Assembly (NCBI GenBank): GCA_942491735.1
Contig: CALOCN010000014.1
Span: 3,294,233 to 3,358,232, forward strand
DNA: 64,000 bases
Direction of reading: 5' to 3'
From: CALOCN01 sp942491735
Lineage (GTDB): Bacteria; Eisenbacteria; RBG-16-71-46; JABDJR01
This document shows, piece by piece, positions 42,990 through 52,311 of the stretch; position 1 is the stretch's first letter, and each line of letters opens with the position of its first letter. Below the pieces are notes generated by a model. It searched no databases and was not told where the DNA came from. It was given only the letters and a program-made list of their open reading frames with translations. A program made the position numbers and the translations under genes.

Positions 42990-44345
42990 GTGCACCCGGA
43001 TACGCATTCTCTCGATCTCTTCGGCATCCTCTGGCGCCTGGGCGCCACCTTGTTCTTTGTCGTCCTCAACGGGTTCTTCGTCGCCGCCGAGTTCTCGCTG
43101 GTCAAGGTGCGCAAGGCACGGATCAACGAACTGGCCACGCAGGGGGCGCGGCAGGCCAAGACGGTCAAGCACATCCTGTCCCATCTGGACCTCTATCTCT
43201 CCTCCTGCCAGCTTGGCATTACCCTGTCCAGCCTGGTCCTGGGCGCCCTGGGGGAACCGGCCGTCTCGGTACTGCTCATCGCCGGCGCGGAATCGGCGGG
43301 CATCTCCCTGGAGGAGAACGCCCGCTGGCTTCCCTTCGTCTCGATCGGGCTCTCCTTTGCCGTCATCACCATCCTCCACATGACCCTCGGAGAACAGGCG
43401 CCCAAGATGTTCGCGTTGCGTCGCCCCGAGGTCACCTCGCTGGGCACCTCGAGCATCCTGCGCGGCTTCACCTTCATCTTCCGACCGTTCATCCTCCTCA
43501 TCAATGTGGTGTCCAACTGGATGCTGCGTCTGGTGGGTCTTCCCGCCGACGAGCATGGGGACTCGGTGCCCACCGCCGAGGAGATCCGCAGCATCCTGTC
43601 CCTCTCCGCCCGCGCCGGAGAGATCTCGGATCAGCAGTTGGAGATCACCCAGAACGTGTTCCGGCTCATCGAACTGGAAGTCCGCCATATCATGGTGCCC
43701 CGCGTGGACGCCGAGTTCCTGAGCCTCGACGACACCCTGGAAGAGAACCTCGCCCTCATCAAGGGGAGCTCGCACAGCCGGTTTCCCCTATGCGAACGCG
43801 GCCTCGACACCGTCGTGGGTTTCGTCCACGGCAAGGATGTCCTGGAGCGGATGCTGGACGGCGGGGATGTGGACCTGCGCAACCTCGGCCGCGAGCCGCT
43901 CCTGGTCCCGGATACCATGGCCCTTTCCGACCTGCTGGTGGCCATGCAGGAAAAGCGAGTCCACCTGGCCGCGGTGGTGGATGAACATGGCACGGTAGTA
44001 GGACTCGCCTTCCGCGAAGACGCCCTCGAGGAAATCGTCGGTCCCCTCGGGGACGAGTTCGACGACGAAGCGCCGGAGTTCCATCCGGTGGGCGAGGATG
44101 TCTACGAGGTGCGGGGGCGCATGGCCTTCCCGGATCTCTGCGCCCGCCTGGAAATCGACGTCGACGATGACGAGGGCGAGGAGACCGTGGCCGGTTGGAT
44201 CACCGCCCAGCTGGGCCGCATGCCCGGAGTCGGGGATGAGCTATCCATTGCGGGCTGGCACATCCGGGTGGAGACACTCGAAGGGCGGCGTATCGAGAAG
44301 CTCCGCTTCACCCGGGCCACCGTCGCGGAAGCGAGAGAGGACTAG
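42990..44345 (+). CDS. CorC/HlyC-type membrane protein (DUF21-CBS-CorC_HlyC)
   Basis: 451 residues from the GTG at 42990, five bases after AGGAG. The N-terminal DUF21/CNNM domain has about four membrane helices (LGATLFFVVLNGFFVAAEFS, SSCQLGITLSSLVLGALGEP). A CBS pair spans about 215-345 (HIMVPRVDAEFLSLDDTLEE, RVHLAAVVDEHGTVVGL), and a C-terminal CorC_HlyC domain ends it. Family members take part in Mg2+ or Co2+ transport and membrane stress; the name 'hemolysin' is historical. Confidence 0.9.
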   Translation: MHPDTHSLDLFGILWRLGATLFFVVLNGFFVAAEFSLVKVRKARINELATQGARQAKTVKHILSHLDLYLSSCQLGITLSSLVLGALGEPAVSVLLIAGAESAGISLEENARWLPFVSIGLSFAVITILHMTLGEQAPKMFALRRPEVTSLGTSSILRGFTFIFRPFILLINVVSNWMLRLVGLPADEHGDSVPTAEEIRSILSLSARAGEISDQQLEITQNVFRLIELEVRHIMVPRVDAEFLSLDDTLEENLALIKGSSHSRFPLCERGLDTVVGFVHGKDVLERMLDGGDVDLRNLGREPLLVPDTMALSDLLVAMQEKRVHLAAVVDEHGTVVGLAFREDALEEIVGPLGDEFDDEAPEFHPVGEDVYEVRGRMAFPDLCARLEIDVDDDEGEETVAGWITAQLGRMPGVGDELSIAGWHIRVETLEGRRIEKLRFTRATVAEARED

Positions 44346-44455
44346 TCCAGCGAGGGCGGGAGGCCTCGTGCTAGAATCCTCCGACTCGAGTTCCCCGCGC
44401 CGTCAACACACCACAGCGTCTGCACCACTTCGCGGGTCCCCATTCCGAGGTCGAT

Positions 44456-46210
44456 ATGAAAGCACTCCTGCTCCGCTCACCCAGGCGGGCATTGGCCCTG
44501 GCAGCCCTGTTCGTCCTTCTTGCGTTGTGCTCCCGCCCGGTCAGCGCCCAGGGACCGATCGCCTCGGGGCAAACCCTGGTCGGCGAGATCGTACCCACCA
44601 GCGATGTCGACGGATGGACGTTCCATGCCGACGCCGGGGATGCCATTGTCATCCGGGTCGGGGAAATCAGCGAAGCCGGTAGCTTTCGCCCCAAGATCAC
44701 GCTCCTGAACCCGCTTGCCGTCACCATGGACACGCGGTCGAGCAACATCGCCGCCGAGATTGCCGTCACGGCGACGGTCAGCGGTGTCCACACCGTGGTC
44801 GTGGAAGACCTGAACGGCACCTCGGCGACCGGCGTCTATCGACTGACCCTGGTTCGCAGCGGCGTTCCGGCCACTCTTTTTGCCGGGGATGAAGGCGGCC
44901 CGCTGACCAATGGTGCTGTCCATACCGGCACGATCGGGGTCGGCGAGCTGGATATCTGGACCCTGACCGCCAACGCCGGTGACGCCATGGTGGCCCGGAT
45001 GGGGGAAGTCACCTCGGCCAGCCCCTTGTCGCCACAGCTGCGGATCTACAGCCCCACCGGGGCCCGACTGGACCTTGCCAGTTCCGCAGTTGCCTCGGAG
45101 GTCGTGGCCACGGCCGATACCAGCGGTCTCTACCTGGTTGTCGCGGGTGACTTCAACTCGACCAACCTCGTTGGATCCGGTGACTACCGGCTCAGCCTGG
45201 CCATGACCGGATCCCCGGTTGTCGTCTCGCCCGGAGATGAGGGTGGGCCCCTGACCAACGGAGCCTTGCATACCGGGACGATTGAAACGGGCGGTCTGGA
45301 TGTGTGGACGGTCACCGCCAACTTGGGCGAGGCGATTGTCGTCCGCATGGGAGAGGTCGTTGGGGGCAGCTCCCTGTCGCCACAGCTTCGGATCTTCAGC
45401 CCAACTGGAGCCCAGGTGGGTCCCGCCAGCTCCGCCTTCGCCGCGGAGGTGGTGGCGACAGCCGCCGCAACCGGGACGTACCTGGTTGTCGCCGCCGACG
45501 GTAACTCGACCAACCTGATCGGGTCCGGCGACTACCGGCTCAGCCTCGCCAAGACGGGTAGTTCTGTCGTTGTTTCTCCGGGCGATGAAGGCGGGCCGTT
45601 GGACGGTCCGCTGAAGTCGGGTGTGATCGAGGTGGGCGATCTCGACGTCTGGACCCTTGTCGCAGGTGCGGGCTCGACGATCTGGGTGACCATGGAGGAA
45701 GCGATCGCCGCAAGCGACCTGTCGCCTTCCCTTCGGTTGTACGATCCCGACGGGGATCTTCTGCAGAGCAGTACCGGAACTGCCCTGGCACAGATCTCCG
45801 AGGTCGCACCGACCACCGGCACCTACCTGGTAGTCGCCGGCGACCAGAACACTACCGCTCTCAAGGGGGAGGGTCCGTACTGGCTGGGGCCCTCTGCCGC
45901 ACTGGATGCGGGGGCGCCTACACCCGCTCCCAACGCGCTCAGCTTCGCCGCCCCCTCCCCCAATCCGGCGCGGGGAGCCAGCATCCTTGAGTTCCACACG
46001 GCTACGCGCGGTCCCGTCCGAGTGGAGATCTTCGACATTGCGGGACGCAGGGTCGTGTCCCTGGCCGACCGCGAGATGGAAGCGACCACGGTTCGACTTC
46101 GATGGGATGGCCGGGACGCGGAGGGAAGAGACGTCGCCCCGGGTGTCTACCTGGTCCGGGTCACCGCCAGTAGCGCGGTGATCACACGGAGGATCGTGCG
46201 GATCAGATAG
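44456..46210 (+). CDS. Secreted PPC-like repeat protein with T9SS-like sorting tail
   Basis: 584 residues with a signal peptide (RALALAALFVLLALCSRPVSA). Four tandem units of about 120 residues follow, each shaped as 'GDEGGPL-T-NG...H-TG-TI..G-LD-WT..A..GD-A-VRMGE...LSPQLRIYSPTG...YLVVAGD..ST', like bacterial pre-peptidase C-terminal beta-sandwiches. The last 85 residues (PSPNPARGASILEF, GRRVVSLADREM, PGVYLVRV) form the FlgD-Ig/T9SS-like tail. It is probably a cell-surface protein. Repeats 2 and 3 are close enough to suggest recent duplication. Confidence 0.8.
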   Translation: MKALLLRSPRRALALAALFVLLALCSRPVSAQGPIASGQTLVGEIVPTSDVDGWTFHADAGDAIVIRVGEISEAGSFRPKITLLNPLAVTMDTRSSNIAAEIAVTATVSGVHTVVVEDLNGTSATGVYRLTLVRSGVPATLFAGDEGGPLTNGAVHTGTIGVGELDIWTLTANAGDAMVARMGEVTSASPLSPQLRIYSPTGARLDLASSAVASEVVATADTSGLYLVVAGDFNSTNLVGSGDYRLSLAMTGSPVVVSPGDEGGPLTNGALHTGTIETGGLDVWTVTANLGEAIVVRMGEVVGGSSLSPQLRIFSPTGAQVGPASSAFAAEVVATAAATGTYLVVAADGNSTNLIGSGDYRLSLAKTGSSVVVSPGDEGGPLDGPLKSGVIEVGDLDVWTLVAGAGSTIWVTMEEAIAASDLSPSLRLYDPDGDLLQSSTGTALAQISEVAPTTGTYLVVAGDQNTTALKGEGPYWLGPSAALDAGAPTPAPNALSFAAPSPNPARGASILEFHTATRGPVRVEIFDIAGRRVVSLADREMEATTVRLRWDGRDAEGRDVAPGVYLVRVTASSAVITRRIVRIR

Positions 46211-46218
46211 CCGCCGTC

Positions 46219-48918
46219 CTAGTCCTGGGGTTCGAACACCCCTTCCACCATGAACATGTCCGCCGTGTCCGTATCCCGTGTGTAGACCACGTACTTGCCG
46301 TCCGCGGACCAGCCGCCGTTGTGGACGTGCCACTCCCCGTCCCCGAAGGTCACCTGCTCCGCCTCCCCCACCACGGTCGGCAGACCGGATGCGTCCGGGG
46401 TCAGGTGCAGGAAATGCAGGTTCATGTTGTAGTGACTGGTTGCACTGCAATAGCTGACCGTGCTCCCGTCCGCGGACACCTCGAACTCGATCTGCGGCTC
46501 GGTAGTCAACGTGACACGGTTCCCCGTCGCCAGATCCACGCCATGCATCTCGCCCACGCCCTGGTTGTCGTGGGTCTGGACGATCACGTGTGAGTCATCC
46601 CGGTACCAGCCGAAGTGCCTGACATCCTTCAGCACGACGCGGGCCTCGTTCGTCTCCCGGTCCAGGACCCACAGCGAAGGGCGATTGTTGTCCAAGGCCA
46701 CGAAGCCGATCAGCCTCCCGCTGGGTGACCAACGAACGCTCCCCCCAGCCTGGGTTTCGCTCATTGGGCGCGCCGCTCCTCCGCCCGCCGGGCTGATCCA
46801 CAGGTGATTGCCCGGTCCCGCCCCTCCGTCCCGTGCCGAGACGAAGACAATCTCGGTTCCATCCGGTGACCATTCCGGAATCCCATCAAGACCGGGACTG
46901 TCGGTGAGCTGGGTCTCCTTGCCGGAAGCCAGATCCAGGACCCAGACTTCCATGTCTCCGGTGCGGGAAGACATGTAGGCGACCCGCGACCCATCCGGAG
47001 AAAACCTCGCCCCCCCGTTGTCCGCCGTGTGCGCGGTCAACCGACGCTCTTCTCCGCTGGCCACATCCCGCAGATAGAGGTCGGTCTGGTGATCATAGGT
47101 ATTGTAGAGGACCTTCCCGCTGCGGGAGGCCACGGCCTCCCCCGCCCGTCCGGCCCCCCCCACCAGGGCAACGGGAGTCTCGGACCCCAACCGGAGCATC
47201 CAGATGCTCTGGCTCCCCACCGTCCGCCCCCACGCGGAAAAGATCAGACTCCTGGAGTCGGGAGACCACGCGGGGTAGCCCAGGGAAACCGCCGTCTCCA
47301 GGATCACCCCCCCGCCATTGCCGGGCAATACCTCGCTGAGTCCACTTCCGTCGGCGGCGATGACAAACAACGAACTCTCTTGCCTCATCCCCCGCGAGAA
47401 TGCAATCCGTTCCCCATCGAAGGACCACGAAGCATCGACGTCCCAGCTCCCGGGCGGCGGGGTGGTCAACTGGATCTTCTCGCCGCTATCCGCGTCGACC
47501 TTCCAGATGGACTGGGCGCCGGTCGTATCCTGGATGGAGCAGAGAAAGAAACGGCCGTCTGGCGACCAGGGAGTGGCCCCAACCCCGGTGTTGCTCGAGA
47601 GACCGGGGGTATGCAGGTCCACGAGCTTGCGCGTGTTGCCGCCCAGGGGTGGGATCAGGTACACCGAGTGCGTGCCCCCCCGTGAGGACGTGAAGGCGAT
47701 CCAGCGATTATCGGGCGACCACCGCGGGGCCATGTCATCGGCCTCGCTGGCCACCAGATGAATGGGGTCTCCCCCGGTGGTGGAAAGTACATAGATGTCG
47801 GCGGGTCCCGAGGCCGAGTGGCTGAAGGCAAAGAAGCTGCCGTCCGGGGACCAGGTGCCCTGTTCCTCCACCCCGACCAGGCTGGTCAGGGGGCGGGTCT
47901 TGAGCAGGCCCAACGGTTGTGGTCCGCGGTCCCCCAGGACCGACACCAACCCGAACGCCAGGGCGGCCACGGCGATCACCGCGACCCCCAACCCGCCCCA
48001 CTTGCCCACTCCCCGGCGCGGCGCGGCCACCGCGGCGTTCACGGTCATGGAGCTGCTGTCGCGCCGCAGCCGTTTGAGATCCGTCATGAGATCCGCCGCG
48101 CTCTGATAGCGGAGTTCGCGGTCCTTCTCCAGCGCCTTGTTGACGATGCGCTCCATCTCGGCCGGCAAGTGCGGGTTCAGGCTCACCGGTGAGACCGGCG
48201 CCTTGTTGAGAATGGCATCGAAGATCGCTGCGGTGGTGCTGCCGGAGAAGGCCATCTGCCCGGTGGCCAGCTCGTAGAGCACGACGCCCAACGAGAAGAT
48301 GTCCGTCCGGCCGTCGACGTCCTTTCCGAGGGCCTGTTCCGGGGACATGTAGCTGACCGTCCCTACGGCCTGGCCGGCACTGGTGAGCTCCTGCCCCACT
48401 TCCACGGTGCGGTCGGCCGCACCCGCCTCGTTGGTCCTGCCCGCCGGCATGACGATCTTGGCCAGGCCGAAGTCCAGGATCTTGGCCTGCCCCCGGGGGG
48501 AGAGGATGATGTTGTTGGACTTGATGTCCCGGTGGATGATGCGCTTGGCATGCGCCGCATCCAGGGCGTCGGCAAGCTGGATCCCCGCCTCGACGAGGGT
48601 CTCGAGGTCCAACGGACCCTGGGCTGCCTTCTGCCCCAGGGTCACTCCCTCCACGTACTCCATGACGATGTAGCGCCGCCCCTCCCACTCGCCGATGTCG
48701 TGGATGGTGCAGATCCCCGGGTGGTTGAGCGCCGAGGCGGCCCGCGCCTCGCGCAGGAAACGCTCCACCAGGGCCGGGTCGTCGCCGGTCTTCTCGGGAA
48801 GGAACTTGAGCGCGACGAACCGGTCGAGGCGCGTGTCCTGCGCCTTCCACACCTCTCCCATCCCGCCCTCGCCCAGCTTCTCGGCAATCTCGTAATGGAG
48901 AATCGTCTTTCCGATCAA
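46219..48918 (-). CDS. Ser/Thr protein kinase with one membrane helix and PD40/TolB-like propeller
   Basis: 899 residues from a TTG at 48918, five bases after GGAGG; the frame runs four codons further upstream but that would bury the ribosome site. Kinase domain 1-275: GEGGMGEVW, IIHRDIKSNNIIL, LDFGLAKIV, and VSYMSPEQALGKDVDGRTDI. A single membrane helix follows (GGLGVAVIAVAALAFGLVSV). The rest is a WD40-like Tol-type propeller, with SPDGSFFAFSHS- and WSPDGRFFLCS-like blades. The kinase faces the cytosol and the propeller would be periplasmic, a receptor-like layout. Confidence 0.92.
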   Translation of the reverse strand: MIGKTILHYEIAEKLGEGGMGEVWKAQDTRLDRFVALKFLPEKTGDDPALVERFLREARAASALNHPGICTIHDIGEWEGRRYIVMEYVEGVTLGQKAAQGPLDLETLVEAGIQLADALDAAHAKRIIHRDIKSNNIILSPRGQAKILDFGLAKIVMPAGRTNEAGAADRTVEVGQELTSAGQAVGTVSYMSPEQALGKDVDGRTDIFSLGVVLYELATGQMAFSGSTTAAIFDAILNKAPVSPVSLNPHLPAEMERIVNKALEKDRELRYQSAADLMTDLKRLRRDSSSMTVNAAVAAPRRGVGKWGGLGVAVIAVAALAFGLVSVLGDRGPQPLGLLKTRPLTSLVGVEEQGTWSPDGSFFAFSHSASGPADIYVLSTTGGDPIHLVASEADDMAPRWSPDNRWIAFTSSRGGTHSVYLIPPLGGNTRKLVDLHTPGLSSNTGVGATPWSPDGRFFLCSIQDTTGAQSIWKVDADSGEKIQLTTPPPGSWDVDASWSFDGERIAFSRGMRQESSLFVIAADGSGLSEVLPGNGGGVILETAVSLGYPAWSPDSRSLIFSAWGRTVGSQSIWMLRLGSETPVALVGGAGRAGEAVASRSGKVLYNTYDHQTDLYLRDVASGEERRLTAHTADNGGARFSPDGSRVAYMSSRTGDMEVWVLDLASGKETQLTDSPGLDGIPEWSPDGTEIVFVSARDGGAGPGNHLWISPAGGGAARPMSETQAGGSVRWSPSGRLIGFVALDNNRPSLWVLDRETNEARVVLKDVRHFGWYRDDSHVIVQTHDNQGVGEMHGVDLATGNRVTLTTEPQIEFEVSADGSTVSYCSATSHYNMNLHFLHLTPDASGLPTVVGEAEQVTFGDGEWHVHNGGWSADGKYVVYTRDTDTADMFMVEGVFEPQD

Positions 48919-48938
48919 AAGGGCCTCCAAAAACGCAG

Positions 48939-49862
48939 CTAGGGTTTGCGCAGGAAGTAGGTCACCGTCTTGGTGGTGAGGTCGTCCCGGGAGTAGCCCG
49001 CGTCACCCAACTCGCGCGCGAGTTCCTGGGTCAAGAGCGCCTCCCCTTCCCGCTCCTCCACCGCCTCTTCCACCCGCAGCGACTCCCCGAACACTCGGTC
49101 GTAGTCCGCGCGACACAGCCGATTGAGATAGACATTGGCCGGGAAGCGCCACTCCCGTAGGTGGTCCCAGGGCGGGACCCGGGTGGACGGCGCCGCATCC
49201 GGGCGGGCCCATTCCAGGTGATGCCCGCCGGAGAGACACGGAAACAGATGCGGCACGATCACCGCCACCCCGGTCGGCTTGAGGACCCGGGCCACCTCGC
49301 GCGCCGCCCCGGCGATGTCCTCGATGTGCTCGAAGACCGCCATGGAGTAGATGAAGTCGAAGGTGTCGTCCTCGAAGGTCATCGCGGTGGCGTCCATGAT
49401 GCGCACGTCCACTTCGGAAAGCGGAAGCTTCCGACCGTAGGCCGAAGCCAGCCCCTTGAAGTACGCGCGGTCGAAGAGCACATGCCGGGCCAGGGATTTC
49501 ACCGCGCGTTCGGGGCCGTTGCGCTTCCAGCTCGAGCCGAACACTCCGGGTCCCATGCGGAAGGTGGGCACCTCGGAATCGATCCCGGTCACCCGCGCTC
49601 CGTCCATGTGGAAGAGCAGGGTCTGGCTCGCCTGCTGGCCGCAGCCCAGATCCAACACCCGTGCCTGGGCCGGCTCAACCGGGGTATAGCGACGCAACCA
49701 GTCCAGCACGTTCCCGTGATGACGAATCGCCCCTTCCGCATTGGAGAACAGGTTCCGGCGATGCGCGCGGTACAGGCCCCAGGCACCGGTCACCCTGGCG
49801 GCCAGGCCGATGGGCTGGCCACTCATGGTGGATCGGGGTTCGTTGTGGGGTAACTGCGCCAT
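48939..49862 (-). CDS. Class I SAM-dependent methyltransferase
   Basis: 307 residues. Motif I VLDLGCGQQASQTLLF (SAM-binding glycine loop), motif II acidic VTGIDSEV, and the later FDFIYSMAVFEHIEDIAGAA with EVARVLKPTGVAVIVPHLFP match Methyltransf_11-like enzymes. The substrate is unknown; the cytosolic protein shows no leader. It starts upstream of the PD40 kinase gene, 20 bases apart in the same direction, so the pair may be co-transcribed. Confidence 0.87.
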   Translation of the reverse strand: MAQLPHNEPRSTMSGQPIGLAARVTGAWGLYRAHRRNLFSNAEGAIRHHGNVLDWLRRYTPVEPAQARVLDLGCGQQASQTLLFHMDGARVTGIDSEVPTFRMGPGVFGSSWKRNGPERAVKSLARHVLFDRAYFKGLASAYGRKLPLSEVDVRIMDATAMTFEDDTFDFIYSMAVFEHIEDIAGAAREVARVLKPTGVAVIVPHLFPCLSGGHHLEWARPDAAPSTRVPPWDHLREWRFPANVYLNRLCRADYDRVFGESLRVEEAVEEREGEALLTQELARELGDAGYSRDDLTTKTVTYFLRKP

Positions 49863-49978
49863 GAGTGCCCAAGGATACAGGTCTGGAGAGACGTGCCGAG
49901 GCAGAACAATAGCACCGTCTCCCCGGTTTTCGGGATCGTGATAGTGTCCCTAAACAGTTCCCAGGGAGCCTTTTACTC

Positions 49979-51682
49979 GTGAACGCCAATCATTCCACGT
50001 CAAGCGTGCGGGACGCCGATACCCGCGATCTCCCCCCGATCGTGGGACGCAGGCCGTCCAGTCACGGCGCGGACAGCCGAAGCGGGACCCCCCTGGTACC
50101 CGAGGTCTACCGCGAAGCGAGTCGCCGCCTCGCCGGCATCGCTCTCATCTACGCCGGCGCCTACTCCATCGTCCACACGGCGATGTACGTGCTCACACGC
50201 TCGGAATTCGGGGACCACGCGCCGTCACACCACCTGTTCCACACCCTGACCGGAGTCTCGGTCACGGTGGCGCTCGTGGTGGCCTGGCTGGCCCGCAGCG
50301 AGCGCATCCCCTTCCGGCTGTTCCCCTGGGCCGCGATCACCTTCCAGGTCGCCGGTACCCTGGGCATCGTGGCCGGCTACCTGGCCTGGCCTGCCATTAC
50401 CCTGTTTGTCATCGAGCGGATCGCCTCCCAGGTCGGGATCGAGGTCGCCACGCTGACCGAAGCCATGTCCCAAACCCAGATCGACATGCTGGGCTTCGCG
50501 GGCATCGCGTGGTGCTGGGTGTGGATGCTGGTCACGCCCCTGGTCATTCCGCTGCCTGCCCGCGCGGCGGCCCTCGGCACCGTGCTCTCGGCGGCTTCGA
50601 TTATCGCCGTTCCGGTGATTGCCCTGCAGATCAGCGACGCGATCCCGGAGCTGCGCGCGTGGGCGCCCGGTTACCTGACCCGGATGGCGGTCTCCACCCT
50701 GGTCGTGGCCGCTATCGGGATCGTGGGCTCACGCATCGTCTACCGGTTGACCCATTCGCTGTCGCGGGCCCGACGGATGGGGAGCTACCACCTGGAAGAG
50801 AAGATCGGCGAGGGAGGCATGGGGGAGGTGTGGCGCGCGCGGCATCGCATGCTGGCCCGCCCCGCGGCGATCAAGCTGATTCGTCCCGAGGCACTGGGGG
50901 GTCTGGAGTCGGCCAACGTGGCCATGGCCCGTTTCGAGCGCGAAGCCCAGGTCATCGCCACCCTCACTTCGCCCCACACGGTGAGCCTCTACGACTTCGG
51001 GATCACCGAGGGGGGGCGGTTCTATTACGTCATGGAACTCCTGGACGGGATCGATCTGCGCAGTCTGATCGAACGCTTTGGCGCGCAGCCCGCCGACCGG
51101 GTGAGACGCTTCCTCATCCAGGCCTGTCACTCCCTGGCCGACGCGCACCGGGCCGGGGTCCTTCACCGGGACGTCAAGCCGGGGAACCTCTTTGCCTGTC
51201 GGCGCGGCGCGGACCTCGATGTGATCAAGGTGCTGGATTTCGGTCTGGTCAAGGAAATCGGGGCGCGGTCCGATGTCCAGTTGACCGAAGAAGGCATCAC
51301 CACCGGAACCCCCGCCTTCATGCCACCCGAGATGGCCCGCGGCGACACCGTGGATGCACGCGCGGACCTCTACTCCCTGGGCTGCGTGGCCTTCTGGCTG
51401 CTGACCGGACGCCTCGTCTTCGAAGGCGAGGGCGCCCTGGCCATCATCACCAAGCACGTCTCCGATCCGGCGCCGGCGCCGTCGTCCTGCACGGAGCTGC
51501 CCATTCCCGAGAGCCTGGATCGGTTGATCCTGGAGTGCCTGCAAAAGGACCCGGCCCGGCGCCCGGCCAACGCCCTGGCCCTCTTGGAGCGTCTGGAAGC
51601 GTGTGCGACCGACCCCGTGGACGCGTGGACTCCGGAGCGGGCCGCCCTCTGGTGGTCCACCCACTTCCCCGAAAGCGTCTGA
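49979..51682 (+). CDS. Membrane-anchored Ser/Thr protein kinase with N-terminal multi-helix domain
   Basis: 567 residues from a GTG at 49979. The N-terminal half (about 40-255) has roughly six membrane helices (AGIALIYAGAYSIVHTAMYV, GVSVTVALVVAWLARS, MLVTPLVIPLPARAAALGTV). The C-terminal kinase spans about 270-545: GEGGMGEVW, VLHRDVKPGNLFA, VLDFGLVKEIG, and GTPAFMPPEMARG. The order is the reverse of the usual bacterial receptor kinase, with the membrane sensor first. It is followed after 13 bases by a monooxygenase-like gene. Confidence 0.92.
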   Translation: MNANHSTSSVRDADTRDLPPIVGRRPSSHGADSRSGTPLVPEVYREASRRLAGIALIYAGAYSIVHTAMYVLTRSEFGDHAPSHHLFHTLTGVSVTVALVVAWLARSERIPFRLFPWAAITFQVAGTLGIVAGYLAWPAITLFVIERIASQVGIEVATLTEAMSQTQIDMLGFAGIAWCWVWMLVTPLVIPLPARAAALGTVLSAASIIAVPVIALQISDAIPELRAWAPGYLTRMAVSTLVVAAIGIVGSRIVYRLTHSLSRARRMGSYHLEEKIGEGGMGEVWRARHRMLARPAAIKLIRPEALGGLESANVAMARFEREAQVIATLTSPHTVSLYDFGITEGGRFYYVMELLDGIDLRSLIERFGAQPADRVRRFLIQACHSLADAHRAGVLHRDVKPGNLFACRRGADLDVIKVLDFGLVKEIGARSDVQLTEEGITTGTPAFMPPEMARGDTVDARADLYSLGCVAFWLLTGRLVFEGEGALAIITKHVSDPAPAPSSCTELPIPESLDRLILECLQKDPARRPANALALLERLEACATDPVDAWTPERAALWWSTHFPESV

Positions 51683-51695
51683 GCCCAGGAACACC

Positions 51696-52289
51696 ATGAC
51701 CAAGCAATTCCCCTCTCCCGTCACCACCATCTTCTCGCGCCGCGTGCGCCCGGGATTCGAGCCCCAGTACGAGGAGTGGCTGACCGGGATCACCCACGCC
51801 GCCGCCCACTTCGCGGGGAACCAGGGGACGACCATCCTGCGTCCCGGTGCGGGGCGCCCCGAATACATCGCCATCGCCCAGTTCGACTCGGCCGAGAACC
51901 TGGAACGGTGGCTGGTCTCCCCCGAACGCGAGGGCTGGCTGGCCAAGCTCGGGTCCATCACCCTGGACTCGGAAGAGGTGTCCTCGCTGACCGGCATGGA
52001 GCGCTGGTTCACCCTGCCGGATCGATCGGTGACGCAGGCGCCCGCCCGCTACAAGACGGCGGTGCTGGTGCTGGTGGGGCTCTATCCCCTGGTGCTCATC
52101 CTGAACCCGATCCTGGAACCGCTGACCGGATCCTGGCCCCGCGAGCTGCAGGTGCTCGCCTCGCTGGTGGTGTCGGTGCCGATCATGGTCTGGGGGGTCA
52201 TGCCCTGGCTGACCCGGCTGTGCTTCCGCTGGCTCTATCCCAGGCACAAACCGAGCCGGCTCACCCGGGAGCCACGGGACGAGGCGTGA
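51696..52289 (+). CDS. Antibiotic biosynthesis monooxygenase (ABM)-domain membrane protein
   Basis: 197 residues from the ATG at 51696, five bases after AGGA. An ABM-like ferredoxin-fold domain spans 1-100 (VTTIFSRRVRPGFEPQYEEW, AIAQFDSAENLERWLVSPER). Two C-terminal membrane helices follow (TAVLVLVGLYPLVLILNPIL, LASLVVSVPIMVWGVMPWL). ABM plus this membrane tail is a recognisable COG3224-like arrangement. It probably forms an operon with the upstream kinase; the reaction is unknown. Confidence 0.85.
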   Translation: MTKQFPSPVTTIFSRRVRPGFEPQYEEWLTGITHAAAHFAGNQGTTILRPGAGRPEYIAIAQFDSAENLERWLVSPEREGWLAKLGSITLDSEEVSSLTGMERWFTLPDRSVTQAPARYKTAVLVLVGLYPLVLILNPILEPLTGSWPRELQVLASLVVSVPIMVWGVMPWLTRLCFRWLYPRHKPSRLTREPRDEA

Positions 52290-52311
52290 ACGGCGGCGGC
52301 GTCCCGCCGGG

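Noticed and set aside
44477..46450. A 657-codon frame antisense to the PPC-repeat protein
   Set aside because: It is a compositional shadow, and the repeats on the other strand explain its regularity.
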